Below are positions 55,354-63,763 of a DNA stretch of 64,000 bases, piece after piece; within the stretch, counting starts at the first letter, position 1, and each line of letters opens with the position of its first letter. The stretch comes from MPNO01 sp965200535. GTDB lineage: Bacteria > Pseudomonadota > Alphaproteobacteria > MPNO01. The stretch spans positions 1,902,107-1,966,106 of the forward strand of contig CBDAUF010000001.1 in the NCBI GenBank assembly GCA_965200535.1, read 5' to 3'. The translations under genes were made by a program, and so were the position numbers. The notes beneath the pieces were generated by a model. That model was not told the DNA's origin. It saw only the letters and a program-made list of their open reading frames with translations, and did no database searches.

Positions 55354-56662
55354 CGGCGACGCCGGCGGCGAGCCGGACCTTGCGCGGCGCCGCCATCCAG
55401 ATGCAGACGATCGAGACCAGCGACAGCGCGATGCAGAGCGCGAACGCCGGCGCGTAGCTTCCCGCGCGGTCGAAGATCGCCCCGGCGACCCACGGGCCGG
55501 CGCCGGCGCCGAGATTGCCGCCGACGCTGATGAAGCCGAACACCAGCGCGAAGCGCGGGCCGGAATAGATGTCGGCGGCGATGGTGCCGTAGAGCGCGCC
55601 CAGCCCGTAGCCGAGCAGACCCTGGGCGGCGACGATGACGTAGACTAGGGCGGGCGAGGGGGCAATGCCGAGCGCCAGCAGCGCCGCATAGCACAGCGCG
55701 AAACCCGACAGCGCGATGGTCCACGCCCATTCCCGGCCGATGCGGTCCGACAGCCCGCCGACCCCGATCTGCCCGAAGATGCCGCAGAACCCGACCAGCC
55801 CCAGGGCGAGCGCCGCGAAGTCGGGCGCGAACCCGACATCGAGGAGATAGCGGGTCTGGTGCACCTGTACCGCATACCAGGCGAACAGCCCGGAGAAATA
55901 GCCGGCCGTCACCCACCAGAAGCGGGCCCTCCGCACCGCCCGGCCGAGCGTCCAGTCGGTGTCGGCCCAGCGCCGGTCGACCACGGTGTCGGGCATGGCG
56001 CCCGCGGGCCGCGCGGCGCGTCGGCCGGCGCCGCGGCCGCGTCCGTCCGGCTGCAGCCCGACGGCGGCCGGATCCTTGCGCTGGGCGGCGATGTTGAGCG
56101 GGATGATGACCGCCACGAGCAGGACGGCGAGCGACAGGCAGGCGTGCCGCCAACCCTCGGTCTCGATGACCCGCTGCATCCACGGCAGGATGACGATGGC
56201 GCCGACGCCGACGCCGGAGAACGCGATGCCGGTGGCCAGCCCGCGGCGGCGGACGAACCAGGCGGGGATGAACATCGCGTGGCCGACATAGCTCATCGAG
56301 ACCGCGAAGGTCACCGTCATGATCCCGAGGGTGAGGTAGAACCCGAGCGGGGTGGTCGCCAGGGTGGCGCAGGCGAGGCCGGCGGCGGTCATCGCGGCGC
56401 CGACCGGGATCACCAGACGCGGGCCGAAATGCGTCATCGCCAGCCCGATCGTCGGGACCAGCGCGACCGAGGCGGCGAAGCCGATCGAGAACGCGCCCGC
56501 GGTCACCCCGCGGTCCCAGCCGAACTCGTCCAGGATCGGCGGGAAGAGGAGCGAGAACGAGGTCCGCGCGCTGACCCCGATCGACATGGTGGTGAAGGCG
56601 ACCGCGACCACCACCCAGCCGTAGTAGAATGGCAGCCGCGCGGCGAGGTAACGGGCCGACAT
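55316..56662 (-). CDS. MFS transporter (monocarboxylate/OFA-like)
   Basis: 448 residues with twelve predicted helices in two halves. FYYGWVVVAVAF at the N-terminus and GWDRGVTAGAFSIGF resemble the oxalate/formate and monocarboxylate porters. The loop after helix 2 has GPRLVIP in place of the GxxxDRxGxR motif. A basic cytoplasmic linker (about 197-225) separates the halves. The ATG immediately follows the upstream MFS stop (TGA then ATG). Substrate unknown; an organic acid is plausible. Confidence 0.88.
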   Translation of the reverse strand: MSARYLAARLPFYYGWVVVAVAFTTMSIGVSARTSFSLLFPPILDEFGWDRGVTAGAFSIGFAASVALVPTIGLAMTHFGPRLVIPVGAAMTAAGLACATLATTPLGFYLTLGIMTVTFAVSMSYVGHAMFIPAWFVRRRGLATGIAFSGVGVGAIVILPWMQRVIETEGWRHACLSLAVLLVAVIIPLNIAAQRKDPAAVGLQPDGRGRGAGRRAARPAGAMPDTVVDRRWADTDWTLGRAVRRARFWWVTAGYFSGLFAWYAVQVHQTRYLLDVGFAPDFAALALGLVGFCGIFGQIGVGGLSDRIGREWAWTIALSGFALCYAALLALGIAPSPALVYVIVAAQGLLGYGLGALYGTIAADIYSGPRFALVFGFISVGGNLGAGAGPWVAGAIFDRAGSYAPAFALCIALSLVSIVCIWMAAPRKVRLAAGVAVSRARRMPPGAS

Positions 56663-57958
56663 TCAGGCCTGGACGACGGCGGGAACAGGGCGGCCGGCGC
56701 GGTTCTCGCGGATCGCCGCGGTCAGCAGGGCGGCGGCCAGCGCCAGCGCGAACGACACCAGCCACACCCAGTCGTAGCGCGCGAACATCTCGAACAGGCG
56801 GCCGCCGAGAAACGACCCCGCGGCCGCCCCGAGCGAATGCGCGGCGAAGATCAGCCCCATGGCGAAGCCCATGATGTGGCGCCCGATATGGCTGGCGACG
56901 AGGCTGGCGACGATCGGGAAGGTGGCGTAGTCGAAGCTGCCGAACAGCACCGCGAAGGCGAACAGGAGGGTCGAGCTTTCGCCGATCTGCAGCAGGATCA
57001 GGAAGGTCAGCGCGCGCATGAAGTAGATCGCGGCGAGCAGCGCCGGACGGTGGAGGCGGTCGGAGAGGTGGCCGAAGGCGATCATGCCGGCGAGGCTGAA
57101 GGCCGACATCACCCCGTAGGCGGCGGCGCCCTCGAGCGGCGGGAAACCGCAGGCAACGGCGTAGGGAATCAGGTGGATCTTGATCACCCCGGCGGTGGTG
57201 AAGCCGCAGATGGCAAACCCGCCGGCGAGCAGCCAGAAGGTCCGCTGCCGCGCGAGGCTGCCGAGGGCGGCGCGGAAACCGGCGCCGGAACCCGCGGCGG
57301 CAGCGGCCCGCCCGCCATCGCCACGCCTGCCAGCGCCCTGCCCGCCGCCGCCCGCGGCGCCTGCCGGCGGGCCGATCAGGAGGCAGACCGCGACCGCGGC
57401 GACGGCGATGGCGGCTGCTGCGATCAGCAGGCTGGTCCGCCAGCCGAACGCCGCGATCAGCAGCGCCAGCAGCGGCATCAGCGCGATCTGCCCGGCGGTG
57501 CTGCCGGAGACCGCAACGCCGGTGGCCAGCCCGAGGCCGCGGTCGAACCAGGCGGCCACCGTGGTCGAGACCAGCGACGGCGAGATGGCGGCGAAGCCGA
57601 CGCCGCCGATGAAGCCGACGAACAGCACCAGCTGCCACGGTTCGCTCATCGCCGCCATGAGCCCGACCGCCAGCGCGGCGAGCGCCATGCCGACGGCGTA
57701 GACCGGCCGCGCGCCGCGGCGGTCGAGCATCATCCCGGCGACCGGGGCGACCAGCGCCATCGTCGTCAGCATCGCCGCGCCGGCGGTCGACACCAGGCCG
57801 TAGCTCCAGCCGAGATCGTCCTTGAGATAGGGCATCAGCAGGCCGAGCGAATTGCGCGCGGCGATCACGATGCCGAGCATCAGGAACAGCGCGCCGACGA
57901 CCACCCAGCCCCTGCGGGCGGAGCGCGGCGCGGTCCCCGATGCGTGTCCTGCGGCCAA
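56663..57958 (-). CDS. MFS transporter
   Basis: 431 residues, twelve predicted helices. RGWVVVGALFLMLGIVIAARNSLGLL, LDRRGARPVYAVG (loop 2-3 motif) and HLSDRLHRPALLA (loop 8-9) are standard for the superfamily. The central loop is Gly/Arg-rich. The start is TTG 57958; no ATG precedes the first helix, so the N-terminus is uncertain. It is a paralogue of the downstream gene, and the two may transport related organic acids. Confidence 0.87.
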   Translation of the reverse strand: MAAGHASGTAPRSARRGWVVVGALFLMLGIVIAARNSLGLLMPYLKDDLGWSYGLVSTAGAAMLTTMALVAPVAGMMLDRRGARPVYAVGMALAALAVGLMAAMSEPWQLVLFVGFIGGVGFAAISPSLVSTTVAAWFDRGLGLATGVAVSGSTAGQIALMPLLALLIAAFGWRTSLLIAAAAIAVAAVAVCLLIGPPAGAAGGGGQGAGRRGDGGRAAAAAGSGAGFRAALGSLARQRTFWLLAGGFAICGFTTAGVIKIHLIPYAVACGFPPLEGAAAYGVMSAFSLAGMIAFGHLSDRLHRPALLAAIYFMRALTFLILLQIGESSTLLFAFAVLFGSFDYATFPIVASLVASHIGRHIMGFAMGLIFAAHSLGAAAGSFLGGRLFEMFARYDWVWLVSFALALAAALLTAAIRENRAGRPVPAVVQA

Positions 57959-58079
57959 GGCGCCCCCCGTGCCGGCGACCCCCCGGACAGGCAGCGGCGA
58001 TCGGGGGGCGCGGTTGCCGCGGGTTATAGGCCGGTTCGCCGCGCCGCCGCCAGACCGGGCCGCCCCCGCCGCGCCAGCG

Positions 58080-58198
58080 AAAAGCCTCCGTCTTGCGACG
58101 GAGGCCTGTTATCGCGGTGAAAGACCGTGGGACACCGAGCCCGCACGAAGGGTCGATTTGCTGCGAAAGGGAAATCGACCGCTTCTCGATTTGCTACA
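58080..58198 (-). ncRNA. tracrRNA of a type II-C CRISPR system
   Basis: About 119 bases on the minus strand. The 5' part (58195-58160) is a 36-base block suitable as an anti-repeat. It is followed by AAATCGACCCTTCGTGCGGG and CTCGGTGTCCCACGGTC, which I recognise as the conserved nexus and hairpin region of alphaproteobacterial II-C tracrRNAs. CGGTCTTTCACCG makes a small stem. The RNA ends in a perfect 9-base-pair terminator (GCCTCCGTC, loop GCAA, GACGGAGGC) with TTTT at 58083-58080. A promoter lies directly upstream and a cas9 remnant diverges from it. Similarity is from memory; no search was run. Confidence 0.8.
58084..58105 (-). terminator. Intrinsic terminator of the tracrRNA
   Basis: Perfect 9-base-pair stem between 58105-58097 and 58092-58084 with a GCAA tetraloop, followed by TTTT on the minus strand. 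The best intrinsic terminator in the window. Confidence 0.85.
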
Positions 58199-58204
58199 CT
58201 CCCC

Positions 58205-58232
58205 AGATTAGCGGATCGCGACCGGAAATCAA
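58205..58232 (-). promoter_or_regulatory. Promoter of the tracrRNA
   Basis: Minus-strand TTGATT (58232-58227), 16-base spacer, TAATCT (58210-58205). It predicts a 5' end near 58198. It lies within the short gap ahead of the cas9 remnant, which is transcribed the other way. Confidence 0.6.
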
Positions 58233-58245
58233 CGGGATAAGTGCG

Positions 58246-58392
58246 GTGCCCATCATCTTCGGCCTCGATATCGGTACCACATCGATCGGCTACGCCGTCA
58301 TCGACCACGACACAGACCGCGCGGCCGGCACGATCCTGCGGCTCGGGGTGCGCATCTTCCCTGAGGCGCGCGATCCGAAGGGGAATCACTAA
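58246..58392 (+). pseudogene. cas9: cas9 remnant, RuvC-I N-terminus only
   Basis: 48 codons from GTG 58246. GLDIGTTSIGYAVIDHD carries the RuvC-I motif with catalytic Asp8, and LGVRIFPEARDPK matches the segment just before the bridge helix in II-C Cas9. After Gly46 similarity stops and TAA (58390-58392) follows. Full-length proteins of this type are about 1000-1100 residues, so over 95% is missing, including the Arg-rich bridge helix, REC, HNH and PAM-interacting parts. The tracrRNA gene sits in the expected divergent position. A deletion or replacement by the AT-rich DNA that follows is the simplest reading. Confidence 0.82.
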
Positions 58393-58433
58393 GAAACGTT
58401 GACGTCAAGAAACGGAAGTCAATAGAACGAAAA

Positions 58434-58985
58434 ATGACAAGACCGATATCCAAAATTTGGCGTTTGGGCGCTGCATCCGTGACTGTTGGGGGCATCGTGT
58501 CGACAGCCATTGAGTTGGCAAATCGTGATAATCGAGATTTGTTTGTTGATATGGTCGGCTCCGTGATAAGTCTTCATGCGGTGTATTGGGGTCTGGTCGC
58601 GAGCTTCGGGAGTGTCTTGGTGTTTTTGAGTTGGCCAGCCTTGTTATGGATATGGAAAACTCCATCTCGAATAAAAAAAGATGCAGAAAAACGGGATTTA
58701 CAAAAACAAAACGAGATAATCGGATATATGAGAACTGCGATAAAAGAACTCGAGGCAATTGAGAAAAACTTCACATCTCCTGAGCGTATCTCGGTCCTCT
58801 CTGAAACTCTCAGATATTTAGAATCAGAAGGGTTTCATGTCGACAATTCCGAGCGATCTAAGAGTAGTCGAATTATCCGCAATCGAATTTCATTTTTGAT
58901 TCCGATAATCGAAATGCGTGGATTAGACGATGCCCGCGCGGAGTTGAATGCTCGGCGCGCGCAGAAGATTAAAGAAGGGTGTTGA
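58434..58985 (+). CDS. Small membrane protein of unknown function with cytoplasmic coiled-coil-like tail
   Basis: 183 residues, AT-rich codon use unlike the flanks. One possible helix at about 10-27 and a clear one at 47-74 (AVYWGLVASFGSVLVFLSWPALLWIW). A Lys/Glu-rich helical stretch (75-120, with KKDAEKRDLQKQNEI) follows. I recognise no family. Start ATG 58434 lacks a strong ribosome site; a TTGACG element at 58399-58404 could be its -35. It directly follows the cas9 break point, so it may belong to the element that replaced the CRISPR locus. Confidence 0.6.
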   Translation: MTRPISKIWRLGAASVTVGGIVSTAIELANRDNRDLFVDMVGSVISLHAVYWGLVASFGSVLVFLSWPALLWIWKTPSRIKKDAEKRDLQKQNEIIGYMRTAIKELEAIEKNFTSPERISVLSETLRYLESEGFHVDNSERSKSSRIIRNRISFLIPIIEMRGLDDARAELNARRAQKIKEGC

Positions 58986-58986
58986 T

Positions 58987-59070
58987 ATGACCGCTTCGCA
59001 CATCCGCGCGATGGCATTTGAGGCAACGTTGGTAATGAGCCTTGGGGCGTTGGCTCACGGTCAGAACTAA
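58987..59070 (+). CDS. Possible small ORF after the membrane protein
   Basis: 27 codons starting one base after the preceding stop: a short polar start, then a hydrophobic stretch (ATLVMSLGALA) and a quick stop. It could be a tiny membrane peptide, the truncated signal peptide of a lost exported protein, or chance. Only the tight spacing supports it. Confidence 0.25.
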   Translation: MTASHIRAMAFEATLVMSLGALAHGQN

Positions 59071-59136
59071 CTTCTCCCTATTCTTCCCTTCCTTGCAATA
59101 GAAATCAAATTGAAAAACAGCGCAAGTATTGCTTTG

Positions 59137-59694
59137 TTAGCGTGCGCCCCACGGTTTTGAAGGTGCGTCGATTGTCATGATGCGTGCCCTGCATTCAACG
59201 CCACTTTCATAAAAGCCGACATCCAGTCTCGCCTTCACAAATATGATGCGCGCCAGCTTCTCCGCCAGCTTCTCGTCACGAGACCCGCTTTTGAATCTGC
59301 TGTGAGAAAACCAGTGATCAATTCTATTGCGCATGAATATCTTTGTCATTTCTTGGTCGACTATGGGATATATACCAGCTAGTGCGCTTATAAAAGATTG
59401 GCGCATTTTGTTGCAGTTTTCGTGCGACGTTTTGTCGCGGAAATGAGACACGATAAGGCCGATTTCAATTTCATTGTCGTCCCAATCGTAACTTACCCAA
59501 GTCCACTGCCGTGCACCTTCGACATTTTTGGTTACTTCCTCTCCTGCCTCGTCGGCGGCTTCCCGGGCTCTCGTCATGCCACGGTCCCACAGCGTAAGAG
59601 GCTCGTTCATCAGCCAGCGTCCTATAGGCCCCGGTTCTGCACGTAAAGGCGTCACCAGAACGACTAATGCGATGACGATCAGAGCTTGTTTCAA
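59137..59694 (-). CDS. Putative exported protein of unknown function
   Basis: 185 residues in an AT-rich segment. With TTG 59694 as start (AAGGA ribosome site 9 bases upstream) the N-terminus KQALIVIALVVLVTPLRA is a good Sec signal peptide. The frame is open to 59844 but the extra part is GC-rich and unlike a protein start. The mature part is polar, with NCNKMRQSFISALAGIYP and KLARIIFVKARLDVGFYESG; two cysteines could form a disulfide. No family recognised. Convergent with the membrane-protein gene, it may be part of the same acquired segment. Confidence 0.6.
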   Translation of the reverse strand: MKQALIVIALVVLVTPLRAEPGPIGRWLMNEPLTLWDRGMTRAREAADEAGEEVTKNVEGARQWTWVSYDWDDNEIEIGLIVSHFRDKTSHENCNKMRQSFISALAGIYPIVDQEMTKIFMRNRIDHWFSHSRFKSGSRDEKLAEKLARIIFVKARLDVGFYESGVECRARIMTIDAPSKPWGAR

Positions 59695-60109
59695 GTCATT
59701 TCCTTCTGCTCCGCAGAGGTTAGGAAGGGGGCGACAGGCCGTCAAGAGAGGTGGCGACAAATGGCCACGCGAGACAGGGAAACGGGATCCCCGCCGAACC
59801 GAGAGAACGGGCATGGGCGGCTGAACGAGGATACCACCGGACAAGGTCTCGCCCCTCCCCGAGTACGCGCAGGCTGTGCGCTTGGCGCGGAGGACGCGGT
59901 CGGCCGAAAGTGAGTCGTCGAGAACGATCAGATCGACGATTGGGGCGACGGGGACGATGTCGATGGCGACAACCGGAACGGCAGACTATGGGGCGCGCGC
60001 CGGAAGCAATTGGAAGATATAATCCTGAATTTGTTTGGTTACTCTCAGTCATGATTCCGCTTCCGGCGGCCTTGCGCGCCGCCCGACCGCCCATCGTCCG
60101 GACTGTCCG
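59695..60109. other. Gap between the AT-rich segment and the acetyltransferase
   Basis: About 415 bases. From about 59750 the composition returns toward the GC-rich host level. There is an isolated TATAAT at about 60016-60021 without a matching -35. No tRNA, no repeat array and no remaining part of cas9, cas1 or cas2 was found. The overlapping open frames look like GC-driven noise. Confidence 0.4.
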
Positions 60110-60562
60110 ATGCTGACGATTTCTGTCGAGGGGACCGATACCGAGGATGCTGCGGCTCTCGTCGCCGGGAGCGAGGCGGCGCTGCGGGCGGTCTATCCTC
60201 CGGAGGCCTGTTTCTCGCTCGCGGCGGACGAGCTGGCGGCCGCGGATGCGGTCTTTCTGGTCGCCCGGATCGGCGGCGCGGCGGCGGGGTGCGTCGCCCT
60301 CGTCCCGTGCCGCGGCTACGGCGAGGTCAAGCGGCTCTACGTGCCGCCGGGACGGCGCGGCCGCGGCGTCGCCCGCGCCCTGATGGCGCGCCTCGAGAGC
60401 GAGGCCGGCAGGCGCGGGCTCGCCGTCGTTAGGCTGGAGACCGGGGACCGGCTGGCGGCCGCGGTCGGGCTCTACGAATCTCTGGGCTACCGCCGGTGCG
60501 GGCCGTTCGGCGGCTACCGCGACCACCCGGCCAGCCTGTTCATGGAAAAGCGCCTCGGCTGA
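60110..60562 (+). CDS. GNAT family N-acetyltransferase
   Basis: 150 residues. Acetyl-CoA binding segment VKRLYVPPGRRGRGVARALMARLE with the RxxGxG loop (RRGRGV), followed by LETGDRLAAAVGLYESLGYRRC and a C-terminal FMEKRL, the standard end of many small acetyltransferases. Start ATG 60110; upstream in-frame codons add an unlikely Arg/Pro-rich leader. Substrate unknown. Confidence 0.88.
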   Translation: MLTISVEGTDTEDAAALVAGSEAALRAVYPPEACFSLAADELAAADAVFLVARIGGAAAGCVALVPCRGYGEVKRLYVPPGRRGRGVARALMARLESEAGRRGLAVVRLETGDRLAAAVGLYESLGYRRCGPFGGYRDHPASLFMEKRLG

Positions 60563-60665
60563 CGCGGCCGCGCGCGGCGGGGACGGCGGGCGCTGCCGCT
60601 GCGCCCGGCGCGGAAGGGGCCGCCGCTGCGCGCGGCGGGGCCGGCGCGGCGCTGGACGGCCGGCG

Positions 60666-62153
60666 TTACTCCGCCGCTGCGCTGGCGCCCGGCCCCATCG
60701 AGGCGGCGAGGTCGTAGCGCTCCAGAATGTCGTCGACCAGGCCGGTCGCGCCCTGCCAGTCGTAGGTGCGGTAGGCGTGGCCGCGGGTGACGAACTGCGC
60801 GCCGGCGTAGAACATCTCGTACTGGGCGTGGCGCGAGGCGAACTCCGAGCCGATAGCGTCCCAGGCGAGCTTGAGAAACTTCACCCGCGCCTCCGGGTCC
60901 ATCGCCGGCGACTGCTGGGTGCGGCCGATATACTCGGCGAGCGCCGGGTTGGCGAAATCCCGCGCCGAGGAGGGCAGCATGATCAGCGCGCCGCCGGCAA
61001 GCTCGCGCAGCTTGGTGATGAAGTCCGGATAGAGTTGCTGGGTCAGCACCTGGGCGGTGTACATCAGGTTGCGGTCGGGGACGTAGTGGCCGTGATATTC
61101 GCCGCCGCCCGCCTCCATGCCGTAGACCAGCCCCTTGACCATCGCCGCCTGGGCCGCGAGGTGGCCGAGCTGCTCGCGCACCGAGGGGATGGAGACGGTG
61201 CCGATGGTCTCGGTGATCTTGTGGGCGACGCCGACCAGGAACTGCATCTTCACCATCAGGCGGATCTGCGCCTGGTAGTTCTGCATGTAGTGGGCGTAGG
61301 TGTCGGAGAACTGGGCCCGCGCCATGTCGGTGTCGCGGTAGACGAAGACCCGCTCCCACGGCACCTTGACGTCGTCGAAATAGACCAGCGCGTCGTTCTC
61401 GTCGAAACGGGTCGACAGCGGATAGTCGTACTCCGACGTCACCGCCCCCTCGTAGGACCGCCGGGACAGCACCTTGACGCCCGCCTGCGCCATCGGCACG
61501 GCGAAGGATATGGCGTATTTCTCCTCGCCCGGGCGCAGCGGCTGGATGTTCGCGCACAGCACCTCGTTGGCCATGATCGAGCCGGTGCCCAGCATCTTCG
61601 CCCCGCGCACCGTGATGCCCTGCGAATCCTCGTCCACCACGCCGCAGGTCAGGAACTCCTCGCCCTGCTCGCCGGTGTCCTTCGACCGGTCGGCCTGCGG
61701 GTTGATGATGACGTAGGTCATGTAGATGTCGTTGTCGCGCGCCCAGGCGTAGTAGTCGAGCAGCGCCCTGGCGCGCGCCTCGCTGTGCCGGCGGAACAGG
61801 TGGATGCCCATCACCTGCCCGGCCATCGAGGAGGCGATGTGGTCGGGCGACCGGCCGAGCCAGCCGCCGGAAAGCCGCACCCAGGCGGCGATCGCGCGGC
61901 GCCGCTCGACCAGCTCCTGGTAGCTCACGGGAAGCTGCCAGGCGCGGTTGACCCGCTCGCCGCTGGTCGGCGAGACGAAGGTCATCAGCTCGAGATTCTC
62001 CGGCCGGCACTGGAAGTCGTAGAGGGCGCAGGCCGAGTCGACTGCGTTGCGGTAGGCCGGGTGGACGGTCACGTCGCCGACGCAGGCGCCGTCGAGATAG
62101 ACCTCGCGGCCGTCCCTCAGGCTCTCGCGGTGTCTGGCCCCGTCCTTCGGCAT
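60666..62153 (-). CDS. 4-hydroxyphenylacetate 3-monooxygenase (HpaB)-type oxygenase
   Basis: 495 residues of the two-component flavin monooxygenase/4-hydroxybutyryl-CoA dehydratase fold. Marks: RESLRDGREVYLDG at the start, YMTYVIINPQADRSKD, VRGAKMLGTGSIMANEVL, DVKVPWERVFVYRD and the terminal GSEFASRHAQYEMFYAGAQF. It would hydroxylate a phenolic or N-heterocyclic ring using FADH2 from a separate reductase; no reductase gene is adjacent. Related proteins also act on pyrrole-2-carboxylate and chlorophenols, so the substrate is open. Ala-rich tail after the conserved end. Confidence 0.88.
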   Translation of the reverse strand: MPKDGARHRESLRDGREVYLDGACVGDVTVHPAYRNAVDSACALYDFQCRPENLELMTFVSPTSGERVNRAWQLPVSYQELVERRRAIAAWVRLSGGWLGRSPDHIASSMAGQVMGIHLFRRHSEARARALLDYYAWARDNDIYMTYVIINPQADRSKDTGEQGEEFLTCGVVDEDSQGITVRGAKMLGTGSIMANEVLCANIQPLRPGEEKYAISFAVPMAQAGVKVLSRRSYEGAVTSEYDYPLSTRFDENDALVYFDDVKVPWERVFVYRDTDMARAQFSDTYAHYMQNYQAQIRLMVKMQFLVGVAHKITETIGTVSIPSVREQLGHLAAQAAMVKGLVYGMEAGGGEYHGHYVPDRNLMYTAQVLTQQLYPDFITKLRELAGGALIMLPSSARDFANPALAEYIGRTQQSPAMDPEARVKFLKLAWDAIGSEFASRHAQYEMFYAGAQFVTRGHAYRTYDWQGATGLVDDILERYDLAASMGPGASAAAE

Positions 62154-62300
62154 CCCGTTCCTCCCCCGTGCGTGCGCCCGTCTGTGCGCCCAAGCGTGCG
62201 CCGGATATCCGCCGCGGCCATCATACCAGCTTCCGCCCGTTGCGGGAGAACCGGCGCCCCCCTAAGGTGCGGCCGGCCGCAGACCGCGCGGGAGGATGCG

Positions 62301-63020
62301 ATGGAGCATGTCGAGGGAGGATTTCCGGAGCCGGGGCCGCTCTACCTGGCGCCGACCCGGTATGTCGATCACGACAATCCGGCGGTGCGCGACTTCGCGC
62401 TGTCCCGCAGCGAGGGGGCGGACACGCCGACGGCCCGCGCCGTGGCGCTGTTCTACGCCGTCCGCGACGAGATCCGCTACGACCCCTACACCATCTCCGA
62501 CGACAGCGGGGACTACCGGGCGAGCCGCGTGCTGGCCGCCGGCGCCGCGTTCTGCGTGCCCAAGGCGATCCTCCTGGTCGCCTGCGCGCGGGCGGTCGGC
62601 ATCCACGCCGGGCTCGGCCTGTCGGACGTGACCAACCATCTCTGCACCGAGCGCCTTCTGCGGCTGATGGGCGGGCGCAACCTGTTCATCCACCACGGCT
62701 ACGTGGTGCTCCGCCTGGGCGGCCGCTGGGTCAAGGCGGCGGCCACCTTCAACCGCGAGCTGTGCGACAAGTTCGACGTCCTGCCGATCGAGTTCGACGG
62801 CACGGCGCACGCCCTGTTCCAGGAGTTCGACGGCCTCGGCCGGCGCCACATGGAATATGTCGCCGACCACGGCGTGTGGTCCGACTTCGACTTCGACCGG
62901 GTGATCGGCGATTTCCGCGCCGTCTATCCGGAGACGCTGTTCGCCGACTGCGCCGCGGAACGCGCCCGCAACGCGGCGCGCCAGGCCGCCCGCTTCGAGG
63001 ACGAACGGCCGGTCGTCTGA
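62301..63020 (+). CDS. Transglutaminase-like domain protein
   Basis: 239 residues of the transglutaminase/cysteine-protease-like fold. VRDEIRYDPYTIS leads to the nucleophile region GAAFCVPKAILLVACARAVGIHA (Cys85), then HHGYVVLRLGGRWVKAAATFN supplying the His. No signal peptide. Unlike most such proteins the third acidic residue of the triad is not obvious. ATG 62301 follows GGGAGGAT. Function unknown. Convergent with the UbiX gene, 4 bases apart. Confidence 0.82.
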   Translation: MEHVEGGFPEPGPLYLAPTRYVDHDNPAVRDFALSRSEGADTPTARAVALFYAVRDEIRYDPYTISDDSGDYRASRVLAAGAAFCVPKAILLVACARAVGIHAGLGLSDVTNHLCTERLLRLMGGRNLFIHHGYVVLRLGGRWVKAAATFNRELCDKFDVLPIEFDGTAHALFQEFDGLGRRHMEYVADHGVWSDFDFDRVIGDFRAVYPETLFADCAAERARNAARQAARFEDERPVV

Positions 63021-63024
63021 TCCC

Positions 63025-63642
63025 TCAGTCGGCCGCCGCCATGCCGCCGACGATCCTCTGGCCGACCGCCGGCACGCCGCCCTCCTCGCCCCAGCGCGGC
63101 GCGGATTCGATGTGGATGTCGAACTGGTCGAGCATCCGCATGCAGGACTGGTCGACCACGTCCTGCAGCGTCACCGGCCGGTTGTAGAACGCCGGCACCG
63201 GCGGGAAGATCACCGCGCCCAGCCGGCTGAGCCGGGCCAGGTTCTCGAGGTGGCCGGAATGGAGCGGCGTCTCGCGGATCGCCACCAGCAGCGTCCGGCG
63301 CTCCTTGAGCGCCACGTCGGCGGCGCGGCTGATCAGGTCGCCGGTGTTGCCCATGGCGACGTTCGACATGGTCTTGATCGAGCACGGCGCGATGATCATG
63401 CCGCGGGAATGGAACGAGCCGGACGAGATCGCCGCGCCGATGTTGCCCGGCTCGTGCACCTCGTGGGCCAGCCGGTTGATCTCGCCGATGTCGGCGTCGT
63501 GCTCCATCTTGAGGGTCAGCTTGGCCGACCGGCTCATCACCAGATGGATCTCGTGCCCGCCGGCCTCGCGCAGCATCTGCATCAGCCGCACCCCGTAGAT
63601 GGTGCCGGTGGCGCCGGTGATGCCGACAACGATGCGCTCCAT
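63025..63642 (-). CDS. ubiX: UbiX family flavin prenyltransferase
   Basis: 205 residues; joins dimethylallyl phosphate to FMN to make the prenyl-FMN cofactor of UbiD decarboxylases. GITGATGTIYGVRLMQML is the FMN/phosphate loop, IIAPCSIKTMSNVAMGNTGDLISRAADVALKERR holds the conserved Ser/Lys region, and PPVPAFYNRP the C-terminal site. The C-terminal AVGQRIVGG tail differs from E. coli UbiX and is closer to PadB/phenolic-acid types. A UbiD-family gene is at 1.25 kb in this window. Confidence 0.92.
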   Translation of the reverse strand: MERIVVGITGATGTIYGVRLMQMLREAGGHEIHLVMSRSAKLTLKMEHDADIGEINRLAHEVHEPGNIGAAISSGSFHSRGMIIAPCSIKTMSNVAMGNTGDLISRAADVALKERRTLLVAIRETPLHSGHLENLARLSRLGAVIFPPVPAFYNRPVTLQDVVDQSCMRMLDQFDIHIESAPRWGEEGGVPAVGQRIVGGMAAAD

Positions 63643-63763
63643 GAACGCCCCCTGGAAGCCGCGATCCGCTATAATCGCGCCGCCAATCTAGCGAACGGCG
63701 GACGGCGCGAAAAGGACGCTGCCGGGGAACCGCCGCAGACCGGGCTCTTGGAGGCGGGGAAAC

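Noticed and set aside
58160..58195. A surviving CRISPR repeat
   Set aside because: Only one copy of the 36-base block exists and it lies within the tracrRNA transcript, so it is better read as the anti-repeat; no spacers or further repeats are seen nearby.
58093..58245. Upstream extension of the cas9 remnant frame by 51 codons
   Set aside because: The extension is the complement of the tracrRNA gene; Cas9 similarity starts at the GTG at 58246.
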